Source of the DNA: Stictocephala bisonia
Taxonomy: Eukaryota; Arthropoda; Insecta; Hemiptera; Membracidae
Assembly: GCA_035578905.1 (NCBI GenBank)
Contig: JAQJVL010000740.1
Location: 62,001 to 126,000, forward strand
Direction: 5' to 3'
Length of the DNA: 64,000 nt
Part shown: positions 14,422 through 26,400 of the stretch, one piece after another
Layout: every line of letters starts with the position of its first letter
Numbering within the stretch: position 1 is the stretch's first letter
Notes under the pieces: model-generated
The model's input: only the letters and a program-made list of their open reading frames with translations
Database searches by the model: none
What the model was told of the DNA's origin: nothing
Position numbers and translations under genes: made by a program

Positions 14422-17400
14422 TATATATATATCGTTGTCTTAGAGTATTGCTTTATATACAGTACTGTACGAATATGTTGTACAGTTTTAAACATATTTT
14501 ACGTGTTAATTTACACATTGCAGTACAAAAGAGAAGTGGACAGTGATGCACGGTTTGCCTTGTGCAAAGCTCGATGCACGCGAGGGATGTACATGCAGTG
14601 CAGTTGTTTCTCACGCCATGACATCAGTCCTTTCAGGAAACTGACGAAAATAGAATAAGCCCAGCGTGCCCCACTGCAGCAGTCTAGTCTAAACTCCGTA
14701 GTAGAATGTGTGTTACTCGCTAATATTGCTGTCATGTGTATTGTTTAGCCATTTTAAAATATATTCTTTACTGTATCTGTGTTGTAATCTTTAGTATTAT
14801 GAATTGTTTAAGTGGTTCTGTATTTATTTAGGTGCAACTGTAAATAAATATTCTTTAATTTAGTGTAGGCTACTGTACTGTACATTATTACAGGTTGGCT
14901 TCTTCTAAGCATGCAATAATGTTTTGTTAATCAAATCAAACATTGAAATTTTAAAAAGCCTTGAAAAAGGTGAAACAGGAATGTCTTTGGCAGAGTGTTT
15001 TATTGTGGGAAAGGCAACTATTTCAGATATGAAGTCAAGTACGATGAAATTCTGAAACTTTCATAAAAACTGGACAGTGAAGAGGGATAAAAAAAATCCA
15101 TGAAGAAACCAAAAGAAGAAAAGTTAGAGGAAACCATGTATTTATGGTCCGTATAAAGACTAAGTAAGGGAGAGTCTATTTTTGGTCTACTGTGTGAAAA
15201 GGCGTTGGAGTTGAATAAGAAATTGAATGGTTAAATTGATTTTAAAGCTAGCACTGGATGGCTTAAAACGTTAAAATTTCACTACAATATTCGAGAACTG
15301 GAAGTGCAGGATGAGTCATTATCTAGCGACTTTGTCGCAGCAGACAGTTTTAAATCAAAATTTAAAATTTACTGCTCCCCCAAAATCACTAGCCAGTAAG
15401 CGTGAGAAAAATGCACCTGGTTTCAAAGTTAGTAAGGAGAGAGTTGATTGTGGTTTCTGCAAATGCTACAGGCACTCATCAGCTTTTTCTCTTAATAATA
15501 GGGAAAAATCAAAGAACCCTAGATGTTTTAAAAATGTTAAGTACCCCTTTTACAAAGCTCAAAAAAGTCCCTGGATGACGTCAACAATTTTTCATAAGTG
15601 GTACTTCTAAATATTTGTTCCTAATGTAAAGAAATTCCAAGAAAGAGAAAATAAAATTGGAAAGGTTCTCCTTTTGATTGATAATGCGCCTAACCAACCT
15701 GAAATTGACTAACTGAATGCAGTTGATGACATTTTCAATGTTGTTTTTTTACCTCCCAATGTGACTGCACAGCTTCAACCAATGAACCAAGGCATAATTG
15801 AAAAACTAAATAGACTGTACAAAAATAAATATTTTATGTTGTTTGCTGCTGTATGAAAGTAATAAGTCTGTAGTTCAGTTTGCAAACCACCAGGATATGG
15901 TGGCTGATAGTTGGGTGTCTTTAACTAATGAGAACTTGAGTAAGCATGGAACAGATTGATGGAGACATCATCAGAAACCCTAACAATGGACAACAATAAC
16001 TGAAGGCTTACAAACGATCGAGAACTATGCCAAAAAATTCCAGAATTTTTAGAGTGTGACACGGTAGTTATGAATAAGTGGTTAAGTAAGGATAATGACC
16101 CGGATTTCAAATTCTTACCAAGAACGAAATTGTGTTTGCCAAACAGCAAGAAGAAGAGGTAGGTGCTGCTAGTGAAGAGGAGGATGAAGAAGAAAATCAT
16201 GTACGTCACTAAGATGCAGTGAAAGCCTTAGGCCAACAAAGACTTAGTTTAAAAAGCAGGAGAGTGATTTTGCCCAACTCATGTTACTAAAACAAATGCG
16301 TGATTTGGCTGCCAGGAAAAGAAGAAATAATTTCAAAAAGAAAAACATTAAGGGCTATTTTTCTTCGGTTTAAAAGACTGCAGTACTGTAAAGTACTTTA
16401 CTTCAGTATAATTTATCAAACTTAAAGGGACAGTAATAGTGATAGGTTAGTTCCATTTTTTTTTTTTTCGGTACCGGTTCTGATTCGGTTCTTTACTGAA
16501 ATCGGTTGCCGGGTCTCGGTTCTGAGTACTTTTTGAGAATGTCTCATAAATGTTTTCTAATACCTTTATTCCAGTGAATCAACAAAGTATGTGGAATAAG
16601 TCAGTAAAAATAGTGCTTAGTATTTTGGCGATTTCTCCAATATTAACCTCTTAACGACCACGCTCGCATATATGCGAGAGACGTAATGTCCCGCCCGTGG
16701 GCCACGCTCGCATATACGCGAGCGCGTGTATAGGGATCGTATTTCCGGGTGCTGCAGTGTCATAGACGATCGTATTACTTCGTTTTTGGTACGAAAGTAT
16801 TCGGGAAACTTCTGCCTTTCTCGTAGTGTATTTTGTTTTTGACTCCGGGTGATACATCTCTGCGTGCATTTAATTTCTAAGTCACGCCAGCTGACACGAA
16901 TTCTGTTGTGCTGTTTGCCGCCAATGCGTTGTAGCTGAATGTAAACAAAGTGAAATGGCGAAACGTAAACTGTGTGTTGATGAAATCCACGAGTATTTTA
17001 GTCGTGATGACTTAAGTCTATCTGATAACAGTGAAAGTGATTTTATTTCAGACATTTCTTCTTCAAAAGTGAACAATTCAATAAATGAAGTAAATGAAAA
17101 CATTATTCCAGGCCCGTCTGGAGATGGACCTACAACTGTTTCAGAGGGCATGTCCGATATATTAGATGAAGGTAGGAGTATAAATAACAGAAATGTAACT
17201 TTTAGGCCTATTGGAAGGTTTGATCAAACCAATGACATACTTAGGCCTACATTGTGCCAAGCTTCCAAAACAAAAGAAAAAATTGTATTCCCCTGGAAAC
17301 ATGATAAATAATGGTTGAATACCACACCCTTCATCAATTTTAGAGTAAGTTTATCAAATAAAATTAGATTTTTAGTAATTATAATGTTTCGTAACATTAT

Positions 17401-20400
17401 AAACAACCATTTTATAAGTACTCTTACTGTATGTTAATTTTAAAAATAAATAAGTTTTTATTGTTTTATTGTATTTTATTGCTTTATTACCTAAATAACT
17501 ACCTAAAAAGTAAACTTTATTTTTATAAAATATGGTAACTTTCACTCTTTAAAACATTAAAAATTAAAAGTTTCAAATAAAATACTTTATTTATTTATTC
17601 AAGGCTTAAATACAAACATATGTTTGAATACCTATTTTTCCTTAAAAAACCTGGTCTGGAGGATTGGACAGCTGATAAAAAAGCTCAGCTGTTAAAGGGT
17701 TAAGCATATTACGCTTTATAAATCTATAAAATGCCATACAATATTTCCAATAACTAGAGAATTGGTAACATTTTATTTATTCTAAGGGTACTATTGTTTA
17801 CATTTTTGTACAAAGAAAGTATTTATTTTAAATTTAACCCTAGATCGTGAGTAATGGGTGATTCATTATGTGCTCCCCACTGCTAGGTCCTTTTTGGCGC
17901 TTCGCAAGCCTTTTTTGTAAAAAATACTAAATATGTTCCAAAAGTAAATTTTATAATAACATTTTTCTTATTAATAACTGTACATTCACATACTACCATC
18001 AAAACTTAGAAACAAATTTAGTAAATAATTATTGTCAAGAAAAGATTGAAAAAATTTGAAACAATTTTACGTAAATTATAAGTTATAACCCTCCTTAGGG
18101 GCATTAAAACATTTTTGTAAATAATTCCTAGATAGCCAAATTATTTATCATTTAGTGAACTATAATATGTTGTTACATTTTAGATTAACTACTAGGTTTT
18201 TTGGGGGGAATTTTTTTTTTTTTTTCATAAAACGCAAAAATGAAAAATTTGCAAAATTACAGTTTATGATTATGTAGGTAATCAAATAGTACAAGTAAAA
18301 ATTAAAAAAAAAAAAACAAAAACAAAAAAACACCATTGAATAAACAAGTAAATGTTGTCACAGAGATGAAACAGACGTTGCTTTCTTATGACCAAAGCGA
18401 ACCCATTAGTGGCATTAAATCTATTTATAGAATTAAAACAAATGCACATATCTACATGTGCAGTAATAATTACTACGATTATCCTTGAGGTTTTTTTTTG
18501 GGGGGGGGGATAAGGAAGAGACTGCCAATATGGGCTTTGTCTGTAATTTCAATTCCTAGCTATTATGTAGATCAGTTAATTTTTCAAGAATTCATTAATG
18601 TCTAGTTTTTATGGTGATGTTAATTAAAATTGGCATGTAATAAGTAACTATCATTCTTATATTTCACTTGTTACAGTTTTAATTTTAGTTAGCTCTTAAA
18701 AATTTATTAAGAAATATATGAGATAAAATTGTTTTGTTTATTAAGAGTGTAATATGTCATTATTTAGTCTAAACCTGTTTTAATTTATTTTCTGTTTTTT
18801 AGATAACAGGCAAATAATAAAGATAATTCAAAATAGGAGTGCATAAATGTGCCTTAACATTAGTGGTTTAATTTCTAACAAGATCGCATACTAATAAATT
18901 ATTATTACTATAAAATGATTTGGTTTATTTGTTGTATCTACTAAGTTTGAAAATTATGAACGTTAAACTTGAGAAACTTCCTTCCAAAAATTTCTCGAAA
19001 TTTGGGAGGAAATTAATTTTCCTCTTGTTCCCCCCCCCAAAATTTGGTAGGAAATCAATTTCCCTCCCGAACCTAAAAATCTCCTCTCATCCATCCCTAC
19101 AAAATACACAATATTTATTTATTTATTTATTTATTTTATTTTCATGCTCCAATACAGGTACTAGACCCAATTACATTGAGGCAGTTCATACATTTATACA
19201 TTATTCTATCTTGTGGGAGGTTTACAGCATAATCACCCAATTAAACCTATGTCTATATAAAGTCTTATCACTAGGCAACAAATATAAATTCTAACAATTA
19301 ATCAAAACAAACAACGATATAAATATAATAAATGGTACAATGAGAAGAAAAAAATATATATATACAAATACAACAATGATCTAGACTGTTAAAGGCACAT
19401 TTTACATTAAATATATGAAAAAAAAATAGAAGGCAAATAATAAACATTTTTGCGAAAAATAAATTATTTAGTTAATGGGACTTGAAAAACATTAGACATT
19501 TATATTTAAAAGCCCTAACTGTATCCAGAAATATGTCTATTTCGATCCCCGCTGAAAGCATCGAATTATAATCCCTCATCATCCAGAAAAGAGGCAAGGA
19601 TGCATGAGCAACAGTGCGAACATTTGGCAGTAGGAATAGCTGTTTGTTCCTGGTACCAAAGTTTGGGACTCTGAAGCAGACACTCTCCAAGCCGGCCGAG
19701 TCATCCACCCTCCCCCTGACCAGGCCCCACAGGAAAACTTGACCCATAACCAGTCTCCTTTGACTTAATCTCTCAAACCCAAACATATCCAGCAGCTCAC
19801 TGTATGGAATTAAATAGGTGTATACATTAAAAGACTTATAAAAAAGATATCGTAAAAATCGTTTTTGGATACGCTCAACCTCATCTTCATAAGTTGAATA
19901 AAATGGATTCCACACAGGAGCCGCACATTCAAGTCTCGACCTGACCAAGGCTCTGTACAGTAAGATTGACGTTCTTAAACTTTTGAAATGTTTCCCTTGC
20001 CTAATAATTAACCCCATCATTCGGCTTGCACCAGCAATGCATTTACATATATGTACTGAAAACGATAATGTGCTATCCAAATAAACACCCAGATCTCTCA
20101 CTAAGTCCACTCTTGAAAGAGCAAAACCATTTAGATAATAATCATTTTTAGTGAAAATCTTAGATCTAGTAAAAGTCATAACATTGCATTTTAATACATT
20201 AAAGTTCATTTTGTTGATTTCACTCCATTTATATACACTATCAAGATCTGCCTGCAGTCCAATAGCATCATTCTGATTGTATATTTGTTGAAACAGTTTT
20301 AAGTCGTCCGCAAAAAGTAAAGCTTTTACAGAATGCACATTCTCACACAAATCATTTATCATAATTGTAAATAAACAAGGTCCCAAATTTGAGCCCTGAG

Positions 20401-23400
20401 GTACACCTGATTGCACTATAAAAGTTGACGACTTTTGCCCTTTGTAATATATGAACTGTTTCCTATTAACCAAATAAGATGTAAACAAGTGAATTAGACT
20501 ATCAGACAAACCATAATAATGTAATTTTTTTAACAAAATCAGATGATCCACCCTATCAAAAGCCTTGGCCAGGTCAAGAAATATGGCGTCTGTCTGGGTC
20601 ATTGAGTCCAAACCAGATGATATATAGTTAGTAAAAGACAATAAATTCGTGTTAACTGATCTACCCGGAATGAAACTGTGTTGACTGGGTGAAAGGTATT
20701 TACTGAAGTGATGAAATAAAAATTTGTGTATAATTGACTCATAAATCTTAGCTGGTACTGATAAAATAGCAACAGGTCTGTAATTAACGACTTGAGATTC
20801 TTTACCAGATTTGAAAATAGGTGTTACCTTTGTAACTTTCCATTTTTCAGGAAAAATACCAGTTTTTAAACTTAAATTAAACATAAAAGTAAGGGGTTCA
20901 ATTAAAAAATCTGCGCATCCTTTAAATAGGTATTGTGGCAAAAAATCTGGCCCTGTGGTACATGTTGATTTGAGCTTTTTTATTGCAAGACACACGTCCA
21001 CCCGTGTAACCCGGGTCAGGGACAGGCAAGACACGCCCGGCAACAAGGGTTCTACTAACACCTTACTTGCAAGAGGTTCATCAGTATAATTACTATAAAC
21101 TGAACTAAAGTATTGCTCAAAGGCACTAGCAATATCACTACCACTGTTTAATTGCATCCCATTGTACTCCATTATTAACATATTATTCTTAACTGTTTTT
21201 TTACTTTTTACAAATTGCCAAAACTTATTAGAGTTAGATTGAATTTTGTCCTCAATGTCATGTATGTAATTAGAGTATGAAGCTTTAATATCTTTTTTCA
21301 CCAGTGATCTAACGTGTTTAAAACTTTCAATGTCTTCTTGTTTATTATACCTCTTAATTTTTTTCCGTAACTTTTCTTTCAATTTTATATTTGATATTAT
21401 TGTTTTTGTAAACCAAAAAGGATACTTGCATGGTTTTGAATTCTTTTTTAAGCAAGTTTTGTTAAGAACTATGTATATTTTATCATAAAAAATATCAAGT
21501 GCCTTATTTACATCTGTAACTGAGTATAATTCATCCCAATTAATTTTAGCTATATGGTGATAAAGTTGTAGGAAGTCTGTTTTATGAAAACTATAGCCAC
21601 CTTCCGCACTTGCCCCTGACCTACAAGATAAAGGAGTAGCGATAGCAAACCCCACCTCCAATGCCGGATGATAAGGATCCTCCCCCACTAATGGGTCTTA
21701 ACAGCGTGTGACATTAGTGCTATCAATATTTGTAATAACTAGATCTAAGGTTTTATCTTGATAGTTACAAATATTATTTCTTAACATTAAGTTTTGTTCA
21801 TTCAAAAAAGTAAGCAATGATTTGCATAAATTATCACCCATTGATAGATCATAAAACATTCCGTATATTTGTAAATTAAAATCACCTAAAATGATAATAT
21901 TACAATTATTAGTTAAATGTATTTGGTGTAAGCTGTCAAAGAATGTCTGATATGTGGCAACGTTTGACCTTGGACGAATGTAAACAACGCATATGTATAA
22001 TGACCCACCTTTACTGTTTGGTATTTTTACCCATACACATTCAATTCCTCCCGTGTTTATATCTAGTTTTTCTACTCGGGTGCAAACGATGTCACTTGCC
22101 ACCGCCAACAATACCCCACCACCAATCGACAACCCTGATGCTTCCAGCGTTCGATCATTTCGAAATACATTATATGATTCCGGAAATAACTCCAATATAT
22201 TTATACTTGAATTCAGAAAAGTTTCAGTCAATGCTAATATTTTATAATTATCTGCTAATATATTACTAAAAAATAAATTGGTTTTTGTTCTCAAGCCCCT
22301 TACATTTTGATAATAAATATTATACATGAAACATTTCAATTTTGTTACAATTAACTAAGCAAATAAACGGCATAAACACTAGTAGACAGCTTAGAAATGA
22401 AAAACTAGAGTCATTAGATACATAATTTGCGTACGATGCGTACTTCATTTGAAAATAAATAATAAAATAAATTATGGCAAGCATATAATCATCGATAGGC
22501 CTAAATTATACAATAAATACCATGCATGCTTGTACAAAGAACATCATACATAATTAAATAGAGCTCCAATATAAAAAACAATATTTTACATAATAAATAC
22601 TATTTGCATGCTTACAAATGAAGAAAAAATTTAATCTTAATGATAACCTATTAAAATAATAAATAATGTAATAAATACTATTCATGCTTAAAAATATATC
22701 AAAGCTTACCAGACTAAATTGAGTAGGAAACCAATTCATGTTGTTTACAAAGTGTCTAAATCTCGAGATGAAGATATCTTGATTGCTGGTGACTTCCCCT
22801 TCTCCATCCGCACAAAGATGTTACAATTGGACGTCCACACTTGACTGTAATTTTTCTTCCTCGTAGCCTCCCGAGTGATCCTTAGCAGCTCTCTGTTGGC
22901 GGCTGTCAGGGACTCATTGACGAATATGCGGTTTTCGCTACTGTATCCCAAGTCTGTGGCCTTGAAGTTTGTCCTCACCTTTCTCTTGCTGTAAAACTCA
23001 TCCCTATCAATACGGCGGGCAAATTTGATTATAATAGGTCTAGGATTTTCAGCGTTTCCTCGACCCATCCGGTGAACAGCATCGATACGATTATCAGTCC
23101 AATCGGGAAACCGCAAAGCATGTGCCAAACGACGAATAACACTAAAAATGTTTTCATTACTTTCCTCAGGGATGCCATAAATGATCAAGTTGTTTCTGTG
23201 CGAGTACTGCTCAGAGTCATTCAATCGGTTTTCCATTACAGTCAATGTTCTGGTTAAATTAACATTTTCATCTTTAACTTTATTAAGTTCGTCTATACAA
23301 CCTTTTATCTTACTATCTTGTTCGGACAACATATTTTTAATATCACTAATTTCAGAATGACATAGTTCAATAGAGTTACCTAGATCTTTTGTTCCTTTTT

Positions 23401-26400
23401 TATTTCTTTAATATCTAAGGAGTTCTTCTCAAGTAAACCAAGAATGGAATTAAGTTTGTCGTCCAGTGACAGTAGAGTTGGAGGTTCAGCAGAATCGCTG
23501 TCAGACTTTGCAGCTGCTCGCGTGGTGACCTTGGACCCAGTTGGTGGTGACATCGCTCCTGGTTATCAGATAACGAACTATGGCAACTACTAACAGGCTC
23601 CTACAGAAGTAAAAAGTGCTATTTTCCGGGAAACCACTTCACAAAACACTATGAAACTTTCACAACACTAATCTGGATATTAAGTAATTATCTGTCTTAA
23701 ATTTGGTGTAAATCAGACTAGTTTAACCCGACAAAAAACAACAACGTTCACGGAGCTGTTACTAACACGTGTCACGCACTCCTCATCCCCACTCTTACAA
23801 TAAAACTAGAAGCATGATTAATTTCAGAATATTAGATGAGTTGTAAACAGAATGGAATGTTTCCACCAAGTGTTTTTTATCAGGCAGGAAGTGATAGGAA
23901 AGGGTCAAGATAAACAGGGGTGGAGCTGGAACTCAGGCGAAAGGACAACTAGACTCTTGAACAAAAATTTAATGACTTTAGTGCACTGCCTTTGCATGTG
24001 AATTCCTTTTTTTTTTAATGATATCTATCTCTTTTCACTTGCTGATAAGGAAGTGGCCTAACTATGGGCGAATATTTTCTGACTTAGATATTTTGTTTAT
24101 CTCATGTCCAAATCAGTACTAATAAGGAAGTACAGTACAACCTCGATTATCCGGCCTCGCTTTATCCGGCAGTCTGTGTTATCCGGTTCGGCAAGTAGAT
24201 AGCAATACAAATTATTTACAAGATACTATTAGAATTAATCGGAAGCGTCTTTCAGTTTTCAAACACAAATGTCGTACACAAGTGTTTCGGTTTTGTATTT
24301 CGCAAATTTCAGGCGCTGTATTGACTAGTCACTCTCTCTCGACAAGCGGTCGCTTGTTACTGCCTAATAATTTAAGTGCGCCTGAAGATTTGAGCTGGCA
24401 ATGCTGTTTACTTATGTTCACTATAGCTGGCTGGAAGAGTCCATTTCGCGAGTGAGGGAAGTCGGAACTGGAACAGTTCATTTTACGTACACATAATTTG
24501 CAGTTACATAACTGTACATTTTTTTTTATTCAATCGGAGTTAAAATGAAATTTAACCCGAGAGAAGTCGCGCATCTAAGAATAACACAAGAAGTCGCATG
24601 GGGTCACAGTGACCCCATTTTTTATTTATATTATTTCACATATTCCTGTTAATATTGCTATTTATTTGAATTTATTGTTAATAAATAGTTTCATGTAAAT
24701 AGTTTAGGATAGTTTTTAAGTGTCTAACAATTTTTCTTTTATTTTTGTTATTAATAATACAATAGCCTGTTTTTTATTGAACTTTTTGAAGTATGTACCT
24801 TTAAGTACACATTTTTTATGTTAATTTTAAAATACAAATTATAAATTTTTTAAATTAAATTGTTTCCAAAGTAAAAATTGCTGTCCAGGCCTTTTTTAAA
24901 ATTAACATGATTATTTCACAGGGTATAAAGATAACGCACTTCTGAAATACAAAAATTTTATTTTTTACAAATCTAATTGTAATTATTTATTTTATATATG
25001 TTGAATTTGGATATAAAAAACACACTCAGAATATAAATCAATGAAAAACAAAAACATGTATCATAAGTATAAAGTTACAAATATTAGACTATATTGTGAG
25101 TAAAATAAAATACTTTTTACAATAGAAGTTACAATTGAGTGTAAATTGTATTTGATTGTTCAGCCTGAAGAAACTTTACATAGAGTCTAGGCATAAGTTA
25201 CAAGTCAGTTTTCCATGGTTTCCACATATATATTTTTCACATAATGGGCAGTAATGATACGTCTTATTTCCTGTGTTGGGTGGGCAAAGCTCACAACGCT
25301 TTCGTTTCCTTTGGCCGACAGGTACAGCTGGAGTGTTGGTCGACTTGTGTTGAAGTCCTAGAATGTTTTGGATATCACACTTCAGCTGTCTTGGAAGTCC
25401 AGGATAGTTTAGTCTACATCTCATATAATTTGAAACAAGTTCTCTTCCTAGGTCTTTTAAAAATTGTCTTCTTACTATCCTTTTTCCTTGATCTTTGGCA
25501 TTACTACCAAGAACCACCGATGCATTTATAGCTGCAATATTTAGCAAATTATAAAATACTGTGAGGGGCCATCTATTTGATGTTCGTGCAACATTATAAT
25601 TTGCTGATAGCTCGTCGACAACATCTACTCCCCCTTTTGTACTGTTATAAAAAGTTATAACCTCTGGTTTTCTTGCATCACCTGTATCTTCATCAATGGC
25701 CCTGGAATGATGCATGGTAGGTAACATTATGACAACCTTTCCTTTTTTTGGAATGTAAGACACCAGAGTCTGGCTATGTTTTCCAAAACCAAACAGTGAA
25801 GATTTTTCTTCCCTACCCCTGCTATTTGTAAAATTTATAGGGAGTTGAGCTTTATTTTTTCTAACAGTCCCTACTGTAGTAAGATTGTTCTGCTCTAACA
25901 GTTCAATGGCTAGTGGAATACTAGTGAAATAATTATCATGTGTTACATTGCGACCGGTACCTGATATTGGAGCTATTAGCCTTTTAACAACTTCACTTGG
26001 AAGGGCCACAATTTTCCCACAATACAAAATTCCCCCATTTTGTAAGGGCCATCAGGCTGTTTTCCTGGATATAATTCCATGTTGGAAACATAATATGTTC
26101 TGGCATCCACCAAAGCAAATACCTTTAGCCCATATTTTGATGGTTTGTTGGGCATAAACTGCCGAAATGAGCAGCGACCTCGAAATGCCCAAAGCATTTC
26201 GTCTATTGTTGCATATTGAGAAATAATATAATGCCTTTTGCAATTCTCAACAAAATCGTGAAACATCTCACGAACAGGAGCCAACTTATCAGTAGCAAGT
26301 CTGGCACCACGATCATGCTTGTTATCAAAACGAATAGCTCTTAGCAAAAACTTAAATCTGGATTCTGACATGGAAGCTTGAAAAATTGGTATTCCAGTAC

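Larger units (their letters stand above)
19112..23800 (-). mobile_element. Full-length LINE (Jockey/CR1-like), nearly intact
   Basis: From the 5' end at ~23800: a 5' UTR, ORF1, ORF2 with endonuclease and reverse transcriptase, a 3' UTR and an (AAAT)n tail at 19112-19140. Its 5' UTR start (AGAGTGGGGATG) and 3' end (TCAATGTAATTGGGTCTAG) match those of the second copy at 46661-55516, which fixes both ends. Length is 4.69 kb. It sits inside the hAT-like element. Confidence 0.92.

Noticed and set aside
14265..14495. Open frame of Tyr-Ile repeats, and a similar one at 8511-8702
   Set aside because: Translation of TA or TG microsatellites.
21943..22269. Plus-strand frames inside the LINE, also 20811-21089 and 23072-23257
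   Set aside because: They lie antisense to clearly recognised ORF1/ORF2 coding sequence.
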